Positions 53,308 to 59,944 of a stretch of 64,000 nucleotides of DNA are shown piece after piece (positions within the stretch are counted from its first letter, which is position 1; each line of letters begins with the position of its first letter). A program made the translations under genes and the position numbers. The stretch comes from CAZBSE01 sp964610385. Lineage in GTDB: Bacteria; Actinomycetota; Humimicrobiia; Humimicrobiales; Humimicrobiaceae. Location: contig CAZSXW010000001.1 in the NCBI GenBank assembly GCA_964610385.1, positions 261,303 to 325,302 on the forward strand. The letters are read 5' to 3'. The notes below the pieces were generated by a model. The model was not told where the DNA came from and searched no databases. It saw only the letters and a list, made by a program, of their open reading frames with translations.

Positions 53308-53594
53308 AATAATTCCCTAACAGTCATAGGTTTGAAATACAAGTCTCTTTCGATTTTCAATCCGTCTGGTCCACAAATACTCTTAAGCTCTGATAAGTAA
53401 AAATAGCCTATTTCCTTCTCAAATCCGTCTACAAGTCCAAAGAAAGTATCGTCACCATCAAACTCTGTTACATACCATGTCCAGCTTGACCATGGGGTAA
53501 AGAATTTCACATAAACATAAGCATCCAGACCTTTATCTTCCTGACCGCCTAATTTTGGAAGTTTGTTTCTTATCCTTTTTGTTAATAAAATCAT
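53304..53594 (-). CDS. DUF2958 family protein
   Basis: This 96-residue protein matches the DUF2958 pattern throughout: ILLTKRIRNKLPKL, VKFFTPWSSWTWYVTEFDGDDTFFGLVDGFEKEIGYFYLSEL and GPDGLKIERDLYFKP. The family is found mainly on plasmids and integrative elements and its function is unknown. The stop codon overlaps the start of the recombinase gene (ATGA), suggesting co-expression. Confidence 0.85.
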   Translation of the reverse strand: MILLTKRIRNKLPKLGGQEDKGLDAYVYVKFFTPWSSWTWYVTEFDGDDTFFGLVDGFEKEIGYFYLSELKSICGPDGLKIERDLYFKPMTVRELL

Positions 53595-53653
53595 TTTTTA
53601 AAAAATTACTCTTTATTATACTAATATTATGTACATATCTAAAGTATTAATAT

Positions 53654-53776
53654 TTATTTAATTTTGTCTTCCAACTTTAATTGGTTGAATATATATTCAT
53701 AAACCTCAAGAAGCTTTTTCTCATCATCAGCTTCATCGGAATATGTTCTTATAAATTCAATATTTTTATTTTTCAT
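53654..53776 (-). CDS. Small acidic protein, 40 residues
   Basis: The sequence begins MKNKNIEFIRTYSDEADDEK and ends in LKLEDKIK; it is charged and probably helical. It is supported by GGAG 8 bases before the ATG at 53776 and by a hairpin terminator just upstream that isolates it from the preceding gene. No family is recognised. It may be a regulator of the recombinase or DUF2958 genes downstream. Confidence 0.55.
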   Translation of the reverse strand: MKNKNIEFIRTYSDEADDEKKLLEVYEYIFNQLKLEDKIK

Positions 53777-53797
53777 AACTTTTTCTCCATACAAAAA

Positions 53798-53824
53798 GGG
53801 AAATCGCTTTTATTACGATTTCCC
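53798..53824. terminator. Hairpin terminator within the island
   Basis: GGGAAATCG (53798-53806) and CGATTTCCC (53816-53824) form a 9-bp stem with A5 on one side and T5 on the other, so it can act on both strands. It follows the 98-residue gene. Confidence 0.8.
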
Positions 53825-53850
53825 CTTTTTATAAGATTCAAACTTCAGAA

Positions 53851-54147
53851 TTAAACAAAACTCATAAGTTTTGCAATTTTATCAGTATTAATCAAATTTT
53901 CTGCAGTTTCACGATTATCCAATAATTCATTTAAAACTTGCTCTGCCGTTATCAATTGTTTCCCATAACTACCTTTAGTGCTATATTTTCTTAACAAAGC
54001 CCTTATTATTGAATTCAACTCTTCTTTAAGCTTAATACGTTTTTTTGCTTCATCAAATAACATCATCTTAATATCGTCGCAGATTTCCTGGATTAATAGT
54101 TTTTCACTATTATTGATAATCTGTCCACCAATAAATTTTTTAGTCAT
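53851..54147 (-). CDS. Hypothetical helical protein
   Basis: This 98-residue protein is charged and mostly helical (IQEICDDIKMMLFDEAKKRIKLKEELNSIIRALLRKY), without known motifs. A very good AAGGAGGTG lies just upstream of the ATG at 54147. It lies between two terminators, so it is probably its own transcript. The function is unknown; a role in element maintenance or regulation is possible. Confidence 0.6.
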   Translation of the reverse strand: MTKKFIGGQIINNSEKLLIQEICDDIKMMLFDEAKKRIKLKEELNSIIRALLRKYSTKGSYGKQLITAEQVLNELLDNRETAENLINTDKIAKLMSFV

Positions 54148-54190
54148 TTAAACCACCTCCTTCCTATGACTTTTCTCCCTAATAAAAAAG

Positions 54191-54209
54191 GAAGGTGATA
54201 AACACCTTC
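54191..54209 (-). terminator. Terminator of the 254-residue gene
   Basis: GAAGGTG (54191-54197) and CACCTTC (54203-54209) with a 5-base loop, extended by flanking pairs, are followed on the minus strand by a T-rich tract. It lies 54 bases after the stop of the upstream gene. Confidence 0.75.
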
Positions 54210-54262
54210 TTTTATAAAGATTTTTTATTTGAAGCAGTAGCAACAGGGCTACTTAAATATGA

Positions 54263-55027
54263 CTATTTACTTATCTTTATCCCTTCTTCAGCGTAAACGA
54301 CTTCTTTATTATGTTTTGGAAAATTAACAATGACATTATATTTACCTCTGCTATTCTTTATTATATTAACTTCAGTATCAGGATCTGGATATATTTCATT
54401 AAAGGTTTTATTAAAGAGATTTAATTCTAACAATGCTCTATAAATTGCAATTTCCTGTAAACACATTAATTCCCCTGCAAGTTTGCCAAATCTTATGCCA
54501 CTTCCTTGCATTGTAACTATATTTTCTTGATTAATTGCATTGTAAAATTCTTTAAGCTTTTCAATGTTATAAAAGCAAAGGATTCCAAAATACCTTTCAA
54601 GCTCAACAAGCTTATAACCTTTCTTATCCTGTAAATATTTAATAAGCGCAATTATTTTCGTAGTATTTTTCGCATATAGGGAAACCGACCCTTTTAGGTG
54701 ATCGACCTTACAATTTATCCCGGGTTTTATCATTTTCTTAAGGCTGTAGTATTTTAGGGTGGATCCGCTGATATCAACCTCATATTTTATCCTAAGTATT
54801 CTTAGCACATCATCTCTTAGCAAGTACCCTGCCTTTCGGATTTCATTTTTTATATAAGTATCAACTGCATCTTTGTTTTTCATTCTTAATTCTTCCTTAA
54901 AAGGAATCCTTACTATCGTTTTACCAGTGGCGTCTTTCACCACTCCTAATATCCCCATGCAGTTCTCCTTTTTATATAAAGTGCAGTAACTAACAACGCA
55001 TTTTCCTTTTTTACAAGGCATAAACAT
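54263..55027 (-). CDS. Cysteine-motif protein with putative helix-turn-helix
   Basis: This 254-residue protein begins with a cysteine cluster (MPCKKGKCVVSYC followed by ENC; C5, C10, C15 and C23) that could bind zinc. It is followed by a conserved-looking IVRIPFKEELRM. Residues about 55-100 (DTYIKNEIRKAGYLLRDDVLRILR, STLKYYSLKKMIKPG) look like a MerR-type or winged helix-turn-helix. The rest has no recognised domain. AGAGGA precedes the ATG at 55027 and a TTGACT-17-TATCAT promoter lies upstream. It is probably a DNA-binding regulator of the island. Confidence 0.5.
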   Translation of the reverse strand: MFMPCKKGKCVVSYCTLYKKENCMGILGVVKDATGKTIVRIPFKEELRMKNKDAVDTYIKNEIRKAGYLLRDDVLRILRIKYEVDISGSTLKYYSLKKMIKPGINCKVDHLKGSVSLYAKNTTKIIALIKYLQDKKGYKLVELERYFGILCFYNIEKLKEFYNAINQENIVTMQGSGIRFGKLAGELMCLQEIAIYRALLELNLFNKTFNEIYPDPDTEVNIIKNSRGKYNVIVNFPKHNKEVVYAEEGIKISK

Positions 55028-55382
55028 TTTTTATCTTTCCTCTTAAATAGCGTATGCATTTTAATAAAAACCCTAATTTTGAGTACACCACTCCTATATC
55101 ATGGATAGTAAATAAATATCTGTGATAATTATATGATACAGACTTAAAATGAATAAGTCAAGTTTCACTGGATTTTTTTATTTATGAGCAATACACAGAA
55201 AAATATAATAAAACTTTTTTAAAAAAACATTTTCCACAAAATTTTTTCCCAGATATCGATGGCATAGCCATGGCAGATTTTCATAGATGATGTTTTAGTA
55301 AGCAAGAGAGGGGGAGGGATTAAATGATTCTGTGACAGTAAATTTAAAAAATATTATTACAGGCTTTTTAATAGGCTATTAT
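55028..55382. other. Intergenic region with promoter and small dyads
   Basis: This 355-base gap has no supported gene. A minus-strand promoter TTGACT (55156-55161), 17 bases, TATCAT (55133-55138) serves the 254-residue gene. A palindrome ATGGC-ata-GCCAT lies near 55259-55271. Near 55306-55321 the sequence GAGAGGGGGAGGGATT resembles the 3' end of the tRNA-Tyr gene at 59223 with a one-base difference in spacing. Confidence 0.5.
55133..55161 (-). promoter_or_regulatory. Promoter of the 254-residue gene
   Basis: On the minus strand TTGACT, a 17-base spacer and TATCAT are followed by a leader of about 100 bases and AGAGGA before the ATG. Confidence 0.6.
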
Positions 55383-55589
55383 CTACTGGCTACAGCTGTA
55401 TATAAAGAAGATTATAAATATTATCCCGATGGGTAAGCTTACAGTTAAGGTTAAAATCTTCCCGATACCGGATACTTTCTGGACTGTCTTTTCAAAACCA
55501 GTTACTTCTTCTTTATTAATTTTACTACCGCAGAAGTTACAGAATTTAGAATTATCAGGTATTTCTTTTCCACAATTATTACAATACAT
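55383..55589 (-). CDS. Zinc-ribbon single-span membrane protein
   Basis: This 68-residue protein has an N-terminal zinc ribbon (MYCNNCGKEIPDNSKFCNFCGSKI) and a C-terminal transmembrane helix (ILTLTVSLPIGIIFIIFFIYSC). Small proteins of this type are common and mostly uncharacterised. It lies 27 bases downstream of the lipoprotein pair on the same strand. Confidence 0.75.
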   Translation of the reverse strand: MYCNNCGKEIPDNSKFCNFCGSKINKEEVTGFEKTVQKVSGIGKILTLTVSLPIGIIFIIFFIYSCSQ

Positions 55590-55616
55590 TGATATGACCT
55601 TTCTATAAAACCACCT

Positions 55617-56432
55617 TTACTCGTAAATTTCCTTATATGCTAAAGCGTACTTTTCGGTTAAACTATCAAATTCACTATATATATTTTCTGCTTCCTCATG
55701 GAGATTATCAGATTCTATCTTAGAGGCCGCTTCACCATAATAGATATAATCTGAATAATACTCATAAGCCCTGGACTTATTATCAGCCCACTCTACTATT
55801 AAGCTGATAACCTTTTCCATTTCTTCTGTAGGTTCAATATTGTTCCTTTCAAGTTCTGCCTCTATTAACATATCTGCAAGGGCAAAATCTTTATTTACCA
55901 TAGCTGAAAGCTCTAAAAACTTTATTGATTCTTCTTCACTGCTAATCTTACCATTTAAAGAATCTTGCAAAATGGCTACTGAAAAAATATTATATATTAA
56001 GTCATGACCTGCCAGTGTGTAGCTTTTTTCACCCTTAGCTAAAATTTTCCAAAAGGTAGCCATTTCTTTTTTTATATCCATTTCACTTTTTTCTACAGTA
56101 ATAACTACAGAATCAGTGCTTGTTTCCTGCCCGTCTGAGACCTCAAGAACCACCTCATATATCCCTTGTTCATTAAATTCAGTAAAAATAATCTTATCAG
56201 AATAATCCTTTCCATCTACCGACCACTTAAACTCTAATTCATCCTTATCAGGATCATATGAATTTGAAGCATCCAGTGTTATTTCCTCACCTCGAAAACA
56301 GTTTATATCCTCCCCAGCTTCTGCTACAGGTTTATTGTTTTTAAATCCAAAGCTTATTTGATTAAGTGAACATGAAGATATAAAGAGTATCATTGCTAAA
56401 ATAATAATTATATTAAGAATTATTTTTTTCAT
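55617..56432 (-). CDS. Lipoprotein with PKD domain
   Basis: This protein of about 271 residues has a lipoprotein signal peptide with lipobox (IILNIIIILAMILFISSC). A PKD domain follows (KPVAEAGEDINCFRGEEITLDASNSYDPDKDELEFKWSVDG to VVLEVSDGQETSTDSVVITV), then a helical C-terminal domain rich in Glu and Ser of unknown fold. The ATG at 56432 is preferred over a GTG at 56444 and GGGGGAG lies upstream. It lies 15 bases after the smaller lipoprotein gene. It is probably an extracellular protein of the host cell or of the element. Confidence 0.7.
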   Translation of the reverse strand: MKKIILNIIIILAMILFISSCSLNQISFGFKNNKPVAEAGEDINCFRGEEITLDASNSYDPDKDELEFKWSVDGKDYSDKIIFTEFNEQGIYEVVLEVSDGQETSTDSVVITVEKSEMDIKKEMATFWKILAKGEKSYTLAGHDLIYNIFSVAILQDSLNGKISSEEESIKFLELSAMVNKDFALADMLIEAELERNNIEPTEEMEKVISLIVEWADNKSRAYEYYSDYIYYGEAASKIESDNLHEEAENIYSEFDSLTEKYALAYKEIYE

Positions 56433-56447
56433 ATACTCCCCCACAGT

Positions 56448-56768
56448 CTAAAATAGATCTTCCCAGGGTATTCCATACTCATACTCGGTATTTTCTGCAT
56501 AGGTCTTAGCAAAACCGTTTAAGCTATATACTGTACCACCTTTTACATACCAGAAAGCCATATCATCAAGCCTTACCACATACCCATCTTCATATTCTAC
56601 TGCTTCCCATGACCCGGAAACATCTACTGTTAAGGCATCTTTAACCTCTTGTATAGCATTGTTTTTACCTGAATTGTTTGGTTGAGCTTGTACACTACAG
56701 GATACAGTTAATCCTAAAATTAAGATTACTACCAGCACAACAACAGTAGAAAATAATTTCTTTTTCAC
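56448..56768 (-). CDS. Small lipoprotein of unknown function
   Basis: This protein of about 106 residues has a lipobox (VVVLVVILILGLTVSC) and a mature part with a compact fold-like segment, SGSWEAVEYEDGYVVRLDDMAFWYVKGGTVYSLNGFA. GGAGGT is 4 bases before the GTG at 56768, making this start better than the in-frame ATG at 56780. It is co-directional with the PKD lipoprotein, which starts 15 bases later. No family is recognised. Confidence 0.6.
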   Translation of the reverse strand: MKKKLFSTVVVLVVILILGLTVSCSVQAQPNNSGKNNAIQEVKDALTVDVSGSWEAVEYEDGYVVRLDDMAFWYVKGGTVYSLNGFAKTYAENTEYEYGIPWEDLF

Positions 56769-56908
56769 TTTTACCTCCATTTCTTATGATTATTAAATAC
56801 AAAAAATATGTACTTTTAAAAAATAGTATTATTATTCTACTAAAAAATTTACTAAAAAGCTAATTATTATACATAGAATTATAGTTAGCACATTTTTATA
56901 CTTTCTTT

Positions 56909-57134
56909 ATGGCTAAAGAAAATATTTTAATTCAATTTGGTAATAAGGTCAGAGAAGAAAGATTAAAAAAGGAAAATTTCTCAGGAGAAACTGGCTGAAT
57001 TAGTAAGTGTACATATAACATATATAGGAATGATTGAGAGAGGTGAAAAAAATATTACCCTTAAAAATATTAAGAAAATTGCTGACGCACTGGATTTTGG
57101 TTATATACTAACCGGGCAACTATGCCCTTTATAG
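56909..57134 (+). pseudogene. Frameshifted XRE-family regulator
   Basis: The first frame reads MAKENILIQFGNKVREERLKKENF then stops soon after. The second frame, starting about 30 codons in, continues SQEKLAELVSVHITYIGMIERGEKNITLKNIKKIADALDFGY up to the TAG at 57132. Together they make a complete HTH_3 domain, broken by a loss of two bases or gain of one near 56980-56986. The stops in the first frame appear to be real, so this is a pseudogene unless programmed slippage occurs. Confidence 0.75.
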
Positions 57135-57151
57135 GAGTAACAATCACTACT
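57099..57151 (+). repeat. Copy A of an imperfect 53-bp direct repeat (XRE 3' end)
   Basis: The end of the XRE reading frame (GGTTATATACTAACC onward through TAACAATCACTACT) recurs at 58069-58120 at roughly three-quarters identity. The two copies flank the FRG-domain gene. Confidence 0.6.
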
Positions 57152-57164
57152 AATTCGATTTAGG

Positions 57165-58040
57165 TTAACAACACTTCAAATTCTCTAAACCCAAGTCAAT
57201 TTTACAGATATCAACTGCTCCTGAATAATCGGGAAATAAACTTCCATGAGTTATACCCATAGACTCTAATAAGTTCAAACAGTCATTTTGTAGATGATTG
57301 GATATTATAACCTTCATAAGAATAACTTTAGAGCTATTTTTTGATACCCTTTTCGAAGAATCCTCAATTTTTGCTTTCTCATAATATTTGGTAAATAGAC
57401 TCCTCTGGGCTATTAAACGCTTGTTTTGTATATAAGGTAAATATTTTATATCAGGAATAATTCTTTTTATCTCAATTACCTTTTTAGTTACTGGCTCTTT
57501 TATCTTCAATATTCTTCGGTTAATTTCTGGCCTATTTAATGCATATATAACTCTATTTTTTTGGCCCTTAGACTTTTTATAAAAGGCAAAATATAAAGCA
57601 TAATATGGTACTTCTGTCCAGTCAAGCAGAGGCGTCAACAATCCATAATGTTGACCGATAGCCCAGATTGTATCATCTTCTTTTTTTAATTCTTCAAATT
57701 TAAAAAGAGGATTTGGTGGTAGTTCTTTTAATCTCTTTTTAAATGTATTAAGTATTTTTTTGAGCTCCTTTTCCCTATCCCTTCTTTCTAAATCTTTATA
57801 TTTAGACTTACGATAAAAGCCTGGAATCAACTCCTTTTCTTCTTTTTCTTGTCCTCTCCAAATATAATAATCTAAATATCTATCATTAGAATTATTAATA
57901 TTTTTACTAAATATTTGGATTAATTTATGAAATTCATCCAATGAAGAAACTATTATGGTTTCCATACCTTCACCATCATATTTCGGTTCGACTTTAAAAC
58001 CTTTACCTTTAAAATTTTCTTCTTTTAAATATTTCTCCAT
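57165..58040 (-). CDS. FRG-domain protein
   Basis: This protein of about 291 residues carries the FRG motif set: YYIWRGQ, ELIPGFYRK and the core IGQHYGLLTPLLDWTEVPYYALYFAF. The C-terminal half lacks a recognised domain. FRG proteins occur in bacterial defence islands and toxin-like systems, but their biochemical activity is not established. A TTG at 58046 is in frame; the ATG at 58040 is chosen, with no clear ribosome binding site. It is flanked by copies A and B of an imperfect direct repeat. Confidence 0.75.
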   Translation of the reverse strand: MEKYLKEENFKGKGFKVEPKYDGEGMETIIVSSLDEFHKLIQIFSKNINNSNDRYLDYYIWRGQEKEEKELIPGFYRKSKYKDLERRDREKELKKILNTFKKRLKELPPNPLFKFEELKKEDDTIWAIGQHYGLLTPLLDWTEVPYYALYFAFYKKSKGQKNRVIYALNRPEINRRILKIKEPVTKKVIEIKRIIPDIKYLPYIQNKRLIAQRSLFTKYYEKAKIEDSSKRVSKNSSKVILMKVIISNHLQNDCLNLLESMGITHGSLFPDYSGAVDICKIDLGLENLKCC

Positions 58041-58068
58041 TAGCAATAGTATTATTTTAAAAAAATTC

Positions 58069-58120
58069 GGTTAAATACTAACCAGACAATCCACATTATA
58101 TAGAGGTAACAACCACTACT
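58069..58120 (+). repeat. Copy B of the imperfect direct repeat, vestigial XRE tail
   Basis: The sequence starts GGTTAAATACTAACC and ends GTAACAACCACTACT, matching copy A. The frame corresponding to the XRE C-terminus is broken by a TAA, so this is a decayed duplicate of the regulator's 3' end. Confidence 0.55.
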
Positions 58121-58418
58121 TCTTTAACTTTCTAAAAATCGCTCTTTGACGAGATGCTCCTTCAAGATAAATTTCTTCAACCGATGACCACCACTCCCAA
58201 CCTTTTGCCAATAGATAGGAAAAAAAGCTATCAGCCAGATAATTTTGTACATAACACCTTTCTCTGGGAACAATTTGTTTCCAAGATTCAAAACTAATTT
58301 TAAAATTCTCTCTGAAATTTCGTACTTCTTTATATGATACCTCATTTGGACCATAGAATATCGCAAGTGGATACCCGTTACGCATACGTTCAACTACACA
58401 GTATTCATATTTTTCCAT
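58116..58418 (-). CDS. Hypothetical protein, 100 residues
   Basis: This small protein has mixed charged and aromatic character (EKYEYCVVERMRNGYPLAIFYGPNEVSYKEVRNFREN, AKGWEWWSSVEEIYLEGASRQRAIFRKLKK). The YEYCVV...LLAKGWEWWS arrangement is reminiscent of DUF4177-type small beta proteins, but this is only a resemblance. AAGGAG lies before the ATG at 58418. It sits between the FRG and DUF3800 genes, possibly in one transcript. Confidence 0.5.
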   Translation of the reverse strand: MEKYEYCVVERMRNGYPLAIFYGPNEVSYKEVRNFRENFKISFESWKQIVPRERCYVQNYLADSFFSYLLAKGWEWWSSVEEIYLEGASRQRAIFRKLKK

Positions 58419-58499
58419 TATTTTTCTCCTTACCTATCTTTAAATATTCTAAAAAATTGCTTAAGAGTCTCAATAAATTAAATTATATTTTAAAAGTTT

Positions 58500-59195
58500 T
58501 TAAACTAATTTTAGCTTATTATCTATAATTACTCTGAAATCTTTAAGCATATTTATTTTTCTTGAATCAGCAGCCTTTTCAAATAAATTATTTTTTTGTG
58601 GAGTTGTAAAAAAATTCCTCAAGAAATAAGCAACAAAATCCGCCATTTGTAAGAACCTACTGTATTTTGAAATACCACTATAACCATAATCAATGAATGC
58701 ACAAGATTTATCATATTTTTTTATTATTTCCTTTTTTCTACTGGCTAATTTTAAATAAATATTTTTCTCAGTAGCACTATCTATCTGGTCAAAAATTACC
58801 AGTAGTTGTTTCGTAGTACTTCTTGATTTAATTTTCGAAGTCATTTTTGCTGCTTCAGATATTAATGATTCTAATAATTTTAAATGAGTTTCTATATTGT
58901 CTATATAATCATATGTATATGCAAATATAAATTTAGTAATAGTACTGTCGGATAAAAAATGAGCTATTTGTAATATTTTTTTTGACCTTTCATTTAAAGG
59001 CAAATTTTTAAAATTATTTCTTCCATTGAAAAGCCAGTCCCCTTTTAATTCATCGTCTTCTTTTAAGTCACAAATTTTTTTAAGAAACTTATTAAGATCC
59101 CTATTTATTTTACGGTAATTTTTAGCAGTTACGATAACACCACATAATGCATAAACCTTTTTATCATAAGATTCATCAATATAAAAAATTCTCAT
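58500..59195 (-). CDS. DUF3800 family protein
   Basis: This 231-residue protein begins MRIFYIDESYDKKVYALCGVIV, the hallmark Asp-Glu-Ser of the DUF3800 family, thought to have an RNase H-like fold. Later features are IKSRSTTKQLLVIFDQID and the C-terminal LQMADFVAYFLRNFF (GLQxADxxAY-like motif). DUF3800 proteins are frequent in mobile and defence islands, and their activity is predicted nuclease-like but unproven. Neighbours are the 100-residue gene downstream and the tRNA-Tyr upstream. Confidence 0.78.
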   Translation of the reverse strand: MRIFYIDESYDKKVYALCGVIVTAKNYRKINRDLNKFLKKICDLKEDDELKGDWLFNGRNNFKNLPLNERSKKILQIAHFLSDSTITKFIFAYTYDYIDNIETHLKLLESLISEAAKMTSKIKSRSTTKQLLVIFDQIDSATEKNIYLKLASRKKEIIKKYDKSCAFIDYGYSGISKYSRFLQMADFVAYFLRNFFTTPQKNNLFEKAADSRKINMLKDFRVIIDNKLKLV

Positions 59196-59222
59196 TTTAG
59201 AATATTAATAATTATTTCTATT

Positions 59223-59312
59223 CGGAGAGGGAGGGATTCGAACCCTCGGAAGATATAAAACCTTCAACAGCTTTACAGGCTGTCGCATTCAACCAGACTC
59301 TGCCATCTCTCC
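59223..59312 (-). tRNA. tRNA-Tyr (anticodon GTA), slightly degenerate
   Basis: A 90-base tRNA with a long variable arm folds by eye on the minus strand. The acceptor is GGAGAGA/CCTCTCC with an A-C mismatch at pair 7-66, the D stem is GCA/TGC, and the anticodon stem ACAGC/GCTGT has loop CTGTAAA. A variable arm GAAG/CTTC and T stem GAGGG/CCCTC follow. The discriminator is G, whereas bacterial tRNA-Tyr normally has A73, and CCA is not encoded. The host tRNA-Glu in this window does encode CCA. It may be an element-borne or decaying tRNA. Confidence 0.75.
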
Positions 59313-59461
59313 TGATACTTCACAGAAGTATCAATAAGAAGATACCATAATATAGTTTGAATATGAATATTTATGTTTTTTACATTTATATAAATATGAA
59401 ATACTTTATAATGATATTAAAATAGTAGTTTTTTAATTTGTTAGTAAGAAGGGATCTGTTT

Positions 59462-59881
59462 GTGCCGTCAATTATAAAAAATAAAGACATAGAAAATACT
59501 CTTAGAAATCTACTATTAAAGGAAGGTTATAAGTTTAATAAAGAAAAAAAATCCGGAGAACTCGGAACTGACATAATCGCCGAAAAGGACGATGAAAAAT
59601 TGAACATTGAAGTCATTGGCTACAAAGAGCCAGGCCCTGCAAGAGCTAAGGATTTTTATGAAGTGTTTTTCAGAACTATATCAAGACTAAATAATAAAAC
59701 CTGCACCAAAGTTGTTATGGCAATACCTAAAAAATTTAGAAACGGATTACCCAGGAGAGCCAACCACTACAGAGTTGCATGGAGAAGAATTGGTGAAGCT
59801 TTTCCAGAGTTAGAAATTTGGCTTGTAGATATAAAAAATAAAGAATATCATAAAACAAATTGGAATTATTGGTTAGATTAA
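59462..59881 (+). CDS. Putative nuclease-like protein of the restriction endonuclease fold
   Basis: This protein of about 139 residues has the pattern GTDIIAEKDDEKLNIEVIGYKEPG, similar to the Mrr/Card1-like GxDIIA...xxExK core but with Ile in place of the usual catalytic Lys (EVI then YK). Helical FYEVFFRTISRL and a C-terminal LEIWLVDI strand follow. The GTG at 59462 has AGAAGGGA 7 bases upstream and is preferred over a TTG at 59438. It is 63 bases upstream of the predicted endonuclease gene on the same strand, so it may be a regulatory or accessory subunit. Confidence 0.55.
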   Translation: MPSIIKNKDIENTLRNLLLKEGYKFNKEKKSGELGTDIIAEKDDEKLNIEVIGYKEPGPARAKDFYEVFFRTISRLNNKTCTKVVMAIPKKFRNGLPRRANHYRVAWRRIGEAFPELEIWLVDIKNKEYHKTNWNYWLD

Positions 59882-59944
59882 TATCTATGGAATTTTTTAT
59901 TTTTAAAATTTTATATAAATCAACAATTCTTATACCAAATTAAT

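Noticed and set aside
55327..55435. Possible small membrane peptide starting with GTG on the plus strand near 55330
   Set aside because: About 34 codons are open after a GGGAGGG, but the spacing is poor, a three-codon ATG frame precedes it and it overlaps the zinc-ribbon gene on the other strand. Too weak to call.
58124..58393. 89-codon frame overlapping the 100-residue gene on the same strand
   Set aside because: It shares the region in another frame. The 100-residue frame has a good AAGGAG ribosome binding site and a more protein-like composition.
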